Positions 55,137 through 62,815 of a stretch of 64,000 nucleotides of DNA are shown in pieces. Position numbers and translations under genes: made by a program. The stretch is from Candidatus Poribacteria bacterium (GTDB taxonomy: Bacteria; Poribacteria; WGA-4E; PCPOR2b). The notes under the pieces were generated by a model. The model was given only the letters and a program-made list of their open reading frames with translations. It was not told where the DNA came from and did no database searches. Where the stretch lies: positions 186,001 to 250,000 of the forward strand of contig PYIZ01000048.1 of NCBI GenBank assembly GCA_003635265.1. The letters run 5' to 3'. Within the stretch, counting starts at the first letter, position 1. Every line of letters begins with the position of its first letter.

Positions 55137-55323
55137 CTGGCATTATTGAGAAAACAGTGTTTGCTGAGAGAGGATTGGGCATAAACGCCAAGGAAAACGC
55201 GAAACCTTCATGCGATAGTAATCCGAGTTGCCTCTTTAGTTGAAAACGGGTTTCCAACACCGGCTGACCTCCACACCGCCCAAAGGATAAACAACCGATT
55301 TGAGAACAGAGAAGGTAGAACAG

Positions 55324-56271
55324 ATGCGACGAAGATACAATATAGCACATTTGATTTTAGCTAGTGCTGTAGTGTTGATTCTAACGCCGTTGCTGGTAGG
55401 CGTCGATGCACAGGCACGAATTGCCTTCGTGTCTGAGAGGGATGGGAACGTTGAAGTCTACGTGATGAACGTTGATGGGAAGAATCTGCTAAGACTTACT
55501 AACAATCCTGCTGATGAATGGGATCCCTCATGGGCTCCGGGCGGTAAAGGCATCGTCTTTAGTTCCAAACGGGATAGGAACAGTGAAATCTACGTGATGG
55601 ACGCCGATGGGGGTAATCCGCGAAGACTCACCATTGATCGCCGTAACGACTGGCATCCGTCATGGTCTCCTGACGGTGAACGAATCGCCTTCGCATCTGA
55701 TAGAGATGGGAACTTTGAGATCTATGTGATAAACGTTGATGGCAAGAATCAACAAAGACTCACCAATACTATCCGTAGGGAATGGCATCCGTCATGGTCT
55801 CGCGACGGTAAGCGCATTGTTTTTGCATCTGAGAGGGATGGGAACTTTGAAATCTACGTGATGGACGCTGATGGTGGTAATCCACAAAGACTCACCAATA
55901 ATCCCCGTAGTGACTGGCATCCGTCATGGTCTCCTGACGGCGAACGTATTGCCTTTGCGTCTGAGATGGATCAGAACTTTGAAATCTATGTGATAGATGC
56001 CGATGGGGGGAACCAACAAAGACTCACCAATGATCCCGGTAGCGACTGGCATCCGTCATGGTCTCCTGACGGCGAACGTATTGCTTTCGCGTCTGATAGG
56101 GATAGGGACTTTGAAATCTACGTGATGGACGCCGATGGGGGTAATCACCAAAAACTCACCAATAATGTCCATGATGACACTGATCCTGCGTGGTTTGACC
56201 CTACTTTTGCAGTTGCTCCTGCAGCTCAGAAACTCACGATATGGGGCTGGCTCAAACAGGTCACCCGATAA
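55324..56271 (+). CDS. Secreted PD40/TolB-like six-bladed propeller, tandem copy B
   Basis: 315 residues from ATG 55324 (a TTG 24 bases earlier is the longer alternative). It has a signal sequence (LILASAVVLILTPLLVGVDAQA) and six WSPDGERIAFASDRD-type blades; the last four are more alike than those of copy A. The tail FAVAPAAQKLTIWGWLKQ is shared. Weak GAAGG before the start. It converges with a lipoprotein gene 43 bases on. Confidence 0.85.
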   Translation: MRRRYNIAHLILASAVVLILTPLLVGVDAQARIAFVSERDGNVEVYVMNVDGKNLLRLTNNPADEWDPSWAPGGKGIVFSSKRDRNSEIYVMDADGGNPRRLTIDRRNDWHPSWSPDGERIAFASDRDGNFEIYVINVDGKNQQRLTNTIRREWHPSWSRDGKRIVFASERDGNFEIYVMDADGGNPQRLTNNPRSDWHPSWSPDGERIAFASEMDQNFEIYVIDADGGNQQRLTNDPGSDWHPSWSPDGERIAFASDRDRDFEIYVMDADGGNHQKLTNNVHDDTDPAWFDPTFAVAPAAQKLTIWGWLKQVTR

Positions 56272-56314
56272 CTACCATTATTGAGAAAATAACGCTCGCT
56301 ACTTCCTCGTTCCA

Positions 56315-56719
56315 CTATTCCGCGTATTCATCAAAATTGGTGACCTTCCACTGTCCATCAATCAATTCGGTGAAAATCACAGTGTTACGGACTGTGTTGG
56401 AAAAACTTGTGCCCTTGATGGTCAGTTGGTATCTAAAAAATACGCGATTTTCGTCCTCAATTTTTTTTCCCACCTGCTTATATTCGATGTTTGGCTTTAC
56501 CTGCGATTGGTCGCTGCCGCTTCGGACTTCCCGTAAGAATTCGATTTCCGTTTCCAATTTTTCCTTAGCGAGTCCGTCACTCAAGCGTAACGCCATCCCT
56601 TGGTTTGCATGTAGGTAGTAGTTGTAGACAAAATCCTCTGCAACATCTTCAGGTGTATTCCTGTCCGAACAAGCAGATATAATTAATAAAAGACTGAAGC
56701 CAACCCATGCTCTTTTCAT
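56315..56719 (-). CDS. Small lipoprotein, DUF4878-like fold possible
   Basis: 134 residues from ATG 56719, with AAAGGG before it. The signal MKRAWVGFSLLLIISAC ends in the lipobox ISAC, so the mature protein is a lipidated envelope protein starting at Cys17. The remaining 118 residues, with TPEDVAEDFVYNYYLHANQG, YQLTIKGTSFS and QWKVTNFDE, look like an NTF2/cystatin-like small lipoprotein. No function can be assigned. It converges with PD40 copy B. Confidence 0.7.
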   Translation of the reverse strand: MKRAWVGFSLLLIISACSDRNTPEDVAEDFVYNYYLHANQGMALRLSDGLAKEKLETEIEFLREVRSGSDQSQVKPNIEYKQVGKKIEDENRVFFRYQLTIKGTSFSNTVRNTVIFTELIDGQWKVTNFDEYAE

Positions 56720-56894
56720 GGTATTCCCTTTCGCTGACCTGTGCCGTTCCGAGCATTCCGATAAAATCGGAATCAGCAAAGATGGCGATCCGCAATTTAC
56801 TTGACGCGGTTTGGGCAGGTTGATATAATCCTTGACGCGCCTCTTGACCTAACGCAGTGTTCACCTAGCGCTTGGCAAACAGAAAGGAAGATCA

Positions 56895-57740
56895 ATGATC
56901 ATTTGCCGCTGGTTTATTTCGTTACAGTTATTCTTACTGTGTACCTTGATCTGTCTGGTGGGGTATGATCCGCCACAGAGCGAAGCCCAGACTGATTCGC
57001 CCCAACAGTCAGATCAAACATCCCAGTCTGTGACGCCGAAACGGGCGCCGAGGACTCTGGAAGCATTTCAAAACGCAATTAAATCCGGACAGGTGGGAAC
57101 CATCAGTGGACGTGCGCTGTTCAAAGGTGAACTGCCACCACCCAAGGAGCTGCGTGTTACATTAAACAAAAAGACGTGTGGACATACATATCAATCTGAA
57201 AGTCTCCTTGTCTCCGAGAAAAGAGGCATTCAGAATGTGGTCGTGTCGTTGTTGCGAATACCCAAAGGACTGCCAACAGAGACCGGCGACAAACCGATCC
57301 AAATAGACCAACAAAGATGTGTTTTTATCCCACATGTGCTGCTAGTTCCCGCAGGGACAGAATTTGAAGCCTTAAATAGTGATCCCATATCCCACAACTT
57401 CCATACCATTGGATCTCACAACAAAGAACTCAACATCATGCAGACCAAAACAAAACGGAGACGGCTACCTCTGACGTTTCCTGAACCTGACACTATCAAA
57501 GTCATTTGCGATGTGCATAGCTGGATGAAGGCGTGGATTATTGTAACCGAGCACCCCTACTACGCGCTGACGAATGCGGACGGTCAGTTTCGGTTGGAAA
57601 ATGTGCCGGAAGGAGCTTATCGTATTAGGGCGTGGCATGAAGAGTTGGGTAAGCCTCCAGTTCAAGAAGTTGTGGTTACCACCAATCAAGATGCGAAGGT
57701 TGATTTTGAGTTTAGCCAACCCGAAAAGGCGGCTCAATAA
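56895..57740 (+). CDS. Exported cupredoxin-like protein with regulatory-like C-terminal domain
   Basis: 281 residues. Residues 1-31 form a signal ending near SEAQ. A plastocyanin-type copper centre is visible: ISHNFHTIG (His167 or His170), Cys205 and His208 in VICDVHSWMKAW, and Met211. Residues about 221-275 match the carboxypeptidase regulatory-like beta-sandwich (ALTNADGQFRLENVPEGAYRIRAW). Similar proteins are annotated as methylamine-utilisation-like cupredoxins. It probably binds copper in the periplasm and may shuttle electrons. GGAAG lies 9 bases before ATG 56895. Confidence 0.82.
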   Translation: MIICRWFISLQLFLLCTLICLVGYDPPQSEAQTDSPQQSDQTSQSVTPKRAPRTLEAFQNAIKSGQVGTISGRALFKGELPPPKELRVTLNKKTCGHTYQSESLLVSEKRGIQNVVVSLLRIPKGLPTETGDKPIQIDQQRCVFIPHVLLVPAGTEFEALNSDPISHNFHTIGSHNKELNIMQTKTKRRRLPLTFPEPDTIKVICDVHSWMKAWIIVTEHPYYALTNADGQFRLENVPEGAYRIRAWHEELGKPPVQEVVVTTNQDAKVDFEFSQPEKAAQ

Positions 57741-57968
57741 AGTACTGAGTCAACTACCACCGCCTAAGTACAGATGCTTGCCAAAGGTTCTTTAATTAAC
57801 TCATTCCACCTTACGCCTCCGGGCAAACAAAAAATCCTCTATATCATTTTCCACCGCCTTCAGCAGGTTCGCACTTGTCCTGTCCAAGGAGGCATCAAGT
57901 GATGATAGCCCGTAACTCAGTATACGTCAAGGAAAATAAAGGCTTTAGCCTTGGGAGTACGTTAAAAG

Positions 57969-59069
57969 ATGAAAATTACCAAACTCGAAACATTCCTGAT
58001 TGCACCCCGCTGGCTGTTTCTGCGGGTACATACCGACGAGGGAATTGTCGGCTTAGGCGAGCCGTATCTGGAGGGGCGCGCTACAACCTCTGCTGAGGCG
58101 GTCAGGGAACTTGAGGATTACCTCATCGGTCAGGACCCACGACGCATTATCCACCACTGGGAAGCCATGTATCGACAACCGTGTTATCATGGCGGCGCAA
58201 TTATGATGAGTGCTATCAGTGGAGTCGAGGCGGCACTATGGGATATCCTTGGCAAGAGTGTCGGGCTGCCGGTGTGGCAGTTGTTGGGCGGACGCGCCCG
58301 AGACCGTATTCGTCTGTACAAAGGAGGCGGCTCCATTGAGCAGATGAAAGAAGATGTGGCACGAGGATTCAAAGGGTTCAAAATCGGTTTGCCGGGACAA
58401 TATCCCAAGGTTCACGCCACAAAAGAATTTATCGATCAAGCGGTTGCTTGGGTGGGAGAAGTCCGCGATGCCGTTGGTCCCTCCATTGACATCGCTATTG
58501 ATCTACACGGCGCATTCCTTCCCGCTGCCGCGATGCCAATCATCAAAGCGTTGGAACCGCTGCATCCAGCGTGGATTGAGGATCCGTGTCAGTGCGAAAA
58601 CTACGATGAGATGGCGCGAATCGCCCAATCGACAAGCATTCCCATCGCGGCGGGTGAGCGCGTTTTCACACGTTGGGCGTTTCGTGAACTTTTGGAGCGC
58701 GGTGCAGCGAAGATCCTGAATCCAGATCCATGCCATGTCGGTGGTATTTTTGAAACGCGGCTCATTGCAGGAATGGCAGAGATGCACTATGCCGGCGTCG
58801 CTCCCCACTGTCCACTCGGTCCGATCGCATTGGCGACCTGCTTACAACTCGATGCCATGATGCCAAATTTCGTATCTCAGGAACATGTGACGCTCGGTGA
58901 GGGCTACCTCAAAGAACCATTCGTTCCGGTCGATGGTTACTTGCCGATTCCCGACAAACCGGGGCTTGGTATTGAACTCGACGATGAAGCGATGGCGGAC
59001 AAAATCGGTGCTATCTTCCGCCCACAATCCCCGCTTCACCCCGACGATGGAACGGTTGTTGATTGGTAG
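57969..59069 (+). CDS. D-galactonate dehydratase-like enolase-superfamily enzyme
   Basis: 366 residues of the mandelate racemase/muconate lactonising subgroup. Metal ligands: Asp in IDIAIDLHGAF, Glu in WIEDP and Glu in AAGERVFTRW; a catalytic His is in VAPHCPLGPIA. The two last motifs are those of the galactonate dehydratase family, which converts galactonate to 2-keto-3-deoxygalactonate. Other acid sugars are possible. It is followed by a perfect hairpin and then a DHDPS-family lyase, which would cleave such a keto-deoxy product. Confidence 0.92.
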   Translation: MKITKLETFLIAPRWLFLRVHTDEGIVGLGEPYLEGRATTSAEAVRELEDYLIGQDPRRIIHHWEAMYRQPCYHGGAIMMSAISGVEAALWDILGKSVGLPVWQLLGGRARDRIRLYKGGGSIEQMKEDVARGFKGFKIGLPGQYPKVHATKEFIDQAVAWVGEVRDAVGPSIDIAIDLHGAFLPAAAMPIIKALEPLHPAWIEDPCQCENYDEMARIAQSTSIPIAAGERVFTRWAFRELLERGAAKILNPDPCHVGGIFETRLIAGMAEMHYAGVAPHCPLGPIALATCLQLDAMMPNFVSQEHVTLGEGYLKEPFVPVDGYLPIPDKPGLGIELDDEAMADKIGAIFRPQSPLHPDDGTVVDW

Positions 59070-59101
59070 GTTTATTGGCTCATGTTAAGAAATCGTGCAA
59101 T

Positions 59102-59135
59102 AGAAACCGAGTTTTTTCTTGAAAACTCGGTTTCT
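59102..59135 (+). terminator. Perfect 14-bp stem-loop after the dehydratase gene
   Basis: AGAAACCGAGTTTT (59102-59115) pairs exactly with AAAACTCGGTTTCT (59122-59135) around TTCTTG. It lies 33 bases after the dehydratase stop. A second, shorter CGC stem and a T-rich run follow at 59138-59160. Probably a terminator, though the next gene on the strand may be read through or have its own promoter. Confidence 0.65.
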
Positions 59136-59212
59136 CCTCGCGCTTTGCGCTTTCTTTTTCCATGAACTAATTTATTTTACCCCGTAGTAAGAAGGAGATT
59201 GTTCAAGTTGTT

Positions 59213-60124
59213 ATGATAGACCGTTCAAGAGTTCGAGAAGCACTTACGGGTCCTGTTGCCTCCGTCCATACCCCGTTTCTACGGGATGGGGAAATCGACG
59301 AAAACGGGCTGCGGAATATGATCGACCATGTGATTGATGCCGGAAGCGGGAGCATCATCTTGACCTACGGGGACAGCCTCTATTCGGTGTTGACTGACGA
59401 GGAGGTTGCTCATATTACCAAGGTGACCGCAGAGCATGTGGCGGGACGTGCCATGGTTATCGCGGCAGATAGACAGTGGTGGACCGACAAAGAGGTAGAA
59501 TTTGCCAAATACGCTGCAAGCGTCGGTGCGGATCTATTGATGGTCCTGCCTCCCAACTGGGCGAGATCCTGCACAGTGGAAACCTTCGTCGAACACTACG
59601 CCGCTGTCGCTGAACACATTCCGGTAATGGTTGTCACCAATGTGTTCGCAAATGCACCGGATCTTGGGCTAAAGACCTTAGAAATCCTGCGAGATACAGT
59701 GGAAGGGGCAGTCGCCATCAAAGATGACATCGTTGGTGCGTTTGCTAGACGGATGGGATTGCTGTTACATGGCCATTGGGGCGTGATTTCCGGCGGTCAG
59801 AAGCAGAACCATTTGGATGTGCTGCCTTACGGCTGCGACGGATATTTCTCCACCTTCATTCACTTTAGACCCGACATCACCCAAGAATACTGGCGTGCAA
59901 TCCAGACCCAAGATTGGCAGCGGGTGAAAAAAATTATACAAAAATACGATTTTCCCTACTTTGACTTTGTCAGCGGGTTGACAGGCGGCGGAGACGCCGG
60001 TATCCATGGAACGCTTGAATTATTTGGGATTGCCGGACGCTGGCGCAGGAAACCCTATCACACGCTGAACGACGCAGAGATGGAGCAGTTGAAAGGATTC
60101 TTCCAAGCCAAAGGCTTACTTTAA
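59213..60124 (+). CDS. DHDPS/N-acetylneuraminate lyase-family protein
   Basis: 303 residues. The Schiff-base Lys170 is in GAVAIKDDIVGAF. The catalytic-Tyr position (LYN in the family) reads VTN in IPVMVVTNVFA, so the Tyr is missing, and the GTTGE motif reads TYGDS. The fold is therefore that of Schiff-base aldolases, but the chemistry may differ. AAGGAG is 15 bases before the ATG, rather far. Downstream of a DgoD-like dehydratase it may cleave a keto-deoxy sugar acid. Its stop shares TTAA with the stop of the convergent RraA gene. Confidence 0.86.
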   Translation: MIDRSRVREALTGPVASVHTPFLRDGEIDENGLRNMIDHVIDAGSGSIILTYGDSLYSVLTDEEVAHITKVTAEHVAGRAMVIAADRQWWTDKEVEFAKYAASVGADLLMVLPPNWARSCTVETFVEHYAAVAEHIPVMVVTNVFANAPDLGLKTLEILRDTVEGAVAIKDDIVGAFARRMGLLLHGHWGVISGGQKQNHLDVLPYGCDGYFSTFIHFRPDITQEYWRAIQTQDWQRVKKIIQKYDFPYFDFVSGLTGGGDAGIHGTLELFGIAGRWRRKPYHTLNDAEMEQLKGFFQAKGLL

Positions 60125-60840
60125 TTCTGGTCGCTCCTCTTCCTTTTCCACTGCTCATATTCAGCCAACGTTTTTTCATCAGGCGGATAGACACCGACGA
60201 TACTCGCCCCTGCCTGTATCTTTTCTGTGATAAATACCTCTTTCTCCTCCATTTCAGCGGCGGTCTGCGCCACCTGTTCCGCTAAGTGTGCCGGCACCAC
60301 GACGACACCCTCTTCATCTCCCACAATGATGTCGCCCGGATACACCGCTACATCACCGCAGGCGATTGGGACCTGAATCTCGCTCGGATGGTGTATGGTT
60401 TTGTTAGTATGGGCGTTCATCGCTGCAGCGTAAGCCGCAATACCGAGTTCGGCGATGACCGGACTATCACGATAAGCACCATCAGTTACGATACCCGCCG
60501 CGCCGCGACAATGGAGCCGTGTAGCAAGGATTGACCCCATCGTTCCTGCGCGGGTATCGCCTCGTGCATCAATAACAAAAACTTCTCCCTCATTAATCTG
60601 CTCAATCCCGACGCGTTGGACATCCTTCAGGTTATCAACTGTGCCCGGATCTAAATCCTCGCGCATCGGCAGATACCGAAGGGTAAATGCAGGCCCTGCC
60701 ATCTTCATATTGGGTCGTAGCGGTGTAACGCCGTGCATAAACGTCTGCGTGATGCCATGCTGCCGCAGCACCGAAGTCAAGGTAGCGGTACTGGGGATTA
60801 AGAGAAGGTCAAGCGTGTCACGCGATATTTTTTTTGCCAT
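60121..60840 (-). CDS. RraA-family protein (HMG/oxaloacetate aldolase-like)
   Basis: 239 residues. The RraA fold is marked by TATLTSVLRQHGI, GPAFTLRYLP, VFVIDARGDTRAGTMGSILATR, GAAGIVTDGAYRDSP (Arg/Asp pair that binds oxo-acid and metal in aldolase members) and GDIIVGDEEGVVVVP. The family holds 4-hydroxy-4-methyl-2-oxoglutarate aldolases and the RNase E regulator RraA. The visible Arg/Asp set favours aldolase or decarboxylase activity. Convergent with and overlapping the DHDPS-family gene by 4 bases; functional relation to that sugar-acid module is inferred. Confidence 0.9.
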   Translation of the reverse strand: MAKKISRDTLDLLLIPSTATLTSVLRQHGITQTFMHGVTPLRPNMKMAGPAFTLRYLPMREDLDPGTVDNLKDVQRVGIEQINEGEVFVIDARGDTRAGTMGSILATRLHCRGAAGIVTDGAYRDSPVIAELGIAAYAAAMNAHTNKTIHHPSEIQVPIACGDVAVYPGDIIVGDEEGVVVVPAHLAEQVAQTAAEMEEKEVFITEKIQAGASIVGVYPPDEKTLAEYEQWKRKRSDQN

Positions 60841-61101
60841 TCGTTTTCCTCTTTACAGAATCAATCTTGCGAAGATTTCAAACTATCACATAAATCCATT
60901 TCGACCGATATTATAAACGATAATGGTCGAAATTCAACCCTTAAATTCAATCAAGATTTTCAGGTGTTTGCCTCCCGATCTTATCGGGGATATTTTCACA
61001 ATTCACGCTTTGGTTTTAGGTTGACGTGCGAAATTCGCTATTGTATAATCTGCCTGTACTTCACTACATACTAGACTTCAAAGCGTCATCAAGGTTGCGG
61101 A

Positions 61102-61683
61102 ATGAGAATCGTCGCTGGCAAATTCAAAGGCAGACGCTTAAAAACAGTTAAAGGATCAGAAGTTCGACCTACTGCCGACCGCGTCAAAGAGTCGTTATTT
61201 CGTATCTTTGGTGAGCAGGTTGTCGATGCCGATTTTCTCGATCTCTGTGCAGGAACTGGAAGCATCGGTCTGGAAGCGTTGAGCCAAGGTGCGAGGTCCG
61301 CCACCTTTGTTGATAACAATTATCACTCTATCCGCACCATCGAGTCTAATCTTGAGATGTGTGGATTTGATCGCAAGCAGCCGCATGTCCAACTCATTCA
61401 CCTTGACGCACGAAAAGCACTTACCCGGTTTAGCAAACGTAAAGCAAAGTTTGACCTGATCTATTTCGATCCGCCATACGCCTCTAAATTTCACGAATCA
61501 TGCGTGAAACAGATTGCGGAGGGCGATCTGCTCTCTGCAGTCGGGGTGCTCGTTATTGAACATGGGAAGGTTCAGGAGCCTGATTGGACTGGGTCTTTGA
61601 CACTAGATGAACTGGTTTTAAGTCGCCGAGAACGGTATGGTGACACAATGCTTTCATTTTACAGATCGCATCAGTTGCGATAA
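61102..61683 (+). CDS. rsmD: 16S rRNA (guanine(966)-N2)-methyltransferase
   Basis: 193 residues. RIVAGKFKGRRLKT and RPTADRVKESLFRIF are diagnostic for RsmD. The SAM motif is FLDLCAGTGSIGLEALS, and the catalytic DPPY lies in LIYFDPPYASKFH. It methylates G966 of 16S rRNA using the 30S particle. AAGG lies 8 bases before the ATG. The DNA methyltransferase starts 12 bases after its stop, so they are likely co-transcribed. Confidence 0.96.
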   Translation: MRIVAGKFKGRRLKTVKGSEVRPTADRVKESLFRIFGEQVVDADFLDLCAGTGSIGLEALSQGARSATFVDNNYHSIRTIESNLEMCGFDRKQPHVQLIHLDARKALTRFSKRKAKFDLIYFDPPYASKFHESCVKQIAEGDLLSAVGVLVIEHGKVQEPDWTGSLTLDELVLSRRERYGDTMLSFYRSHQLR

Positions 61684-61694
61684 AAGGAAGAATC

Positions 61695-62732
61695 TTGCAA
61701 TACAGAAACGATATCAATGACCTCCCAATAGATCAGATTTTATGCGGTGATAATCTGGAGTTGATTCGACAACTCCCGGATCGCTCTGTCCAACTCGTCA
61801 TCACCTCACCGCCCTATTTCCAACAACGCGACTACGGTGCAGGTATGGGCAATGAGGCGCGTTTAGAGGAATATCTTGAGAACTTGCTATCGTTGTTCCG
61901 TGAGTGTGTGCGCGTTGTGACAGATTATGGAAGCCTTGTATTTAATTTAGGAGATAAGTACGAAGATAGCAGCTTGCTCCTTGTGCCGTACCGTTTTGCG
62001 ATTGGAGCGACGGAAACAGGATTAGTCAAACTAGTCAACGATGTGACATGGGTGAAGAAAAATCCAACACCGCGCCAGTTTAGACGGCGACTAGTCAGCA
62101 GCACCGAGCCGTTTTTTCATTTTGTCAAGACAGCAGATTACTTTTACAACCCCGATGCGTTCATGGCAGACGAGAGCGTTCCCCAAAAATTGCGATCCCA
62201 AAGGATGAATGTAGGGCAGAAATATTTTGAGTTGATTGATCAATCAGATTTATCCGAAGACGAAAAACATAACGCTCGCATTGCCTTGGAAGATGCAATC
62301 CAAGAGGTTCGGCGTGGTGAAATTGCTGGATTACGGATGAAAATTCGTGGTATCCACGCAGCGGCATTTGGTGGACAGGATGGTGGACGTAAGATTCAGA
62401 TCGAAAAAAATGGTTTTACACTTATTCGGTTACGAGGTAATAAACTCAAGCGCGATGTGCTCGAACACTCCGTTGAGTCAATTAAAGGAATCAAGCACCC
62501 AGCAATTTATCCTGTAAAAATCGTTGAAGAATTTCTATACCTTCTCACACGCCCTGGCGATGTCGTGTTGGATCCCTTCATCGGTTCTGGTTCCACGGCC
62601 GTTGCCTGCAAACAACTCGGACGGTATTTTATCGGCTATGATATTAACCCGGAGTATTGCGAATATGCCCAAAATCGGGTTGAGATGATGACCAATGAGA
62701 ATACATCGCCTTTGTTTGGTAATAGCTTATAG
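61695..62732 (+). CDS. Site-specific DNA methyltransferase, beta class (N4-cytosine/N6-adenine)
   Basis: 345 residues from TTG 61695, with AAGGAAG 4 bases upstream. Motif IV TSPPYF (residues 37-42) comes before motif I VVLDPFIGSGSTAVAC (about 290), which is the beta-class order; a recognition segment lies between, about residues 150-250. No restriction endonuclease is adjacent, so this is an orphan methylase or part of a split system. The recognition site cannot be read from sequence. It is probably co-transcribed with rsmD. Confidence 0.92.
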   Translation: MQYRNDINDLPIDQILCGDNLELIRQLPDRSVQLVITSPPYFQQRDYGAGMGNEARLEEYLENLLSLFRECVRVVTDYGSLVFNLGDKYEDSSLLLVPYRFAIGATETGLVKLVNDVTWVKKNPTPRQFRRRLVSSTEPFFHFVKTADYFYNPDAFMADESVPQKLRSQRMNVGQKYFELIDQSDLSEDEKHNARIALEDAIQEVRRGEIAGLRMKIRGIHAAAFGGQDGGRKIQIEKNGFTLIRLRGNKLKRDVLEHSVESIKGIKHPAIYPVKIVEEFLYLLTRPGDVVLDPFIGSGSTAVACKQLGRYFIGYDINPEYCEYAQNRVEMMTNENTSPLFGNSL

Positions 62733-62815
62733 ATATTCCTTTTCCCACATCGCTGAGAAAGGTGGGTTGAACCACGATCAGTATTGTTCCCACTCTTGAA
62801 GAGATTCAGACACAG

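Noticed and set aside
55324..56271. True TolB of the Tol-Pal system
   Set aside because: Only six blades without the TolB N-terminal domain, and no tolQ, tolR, tolA or pal nearby.
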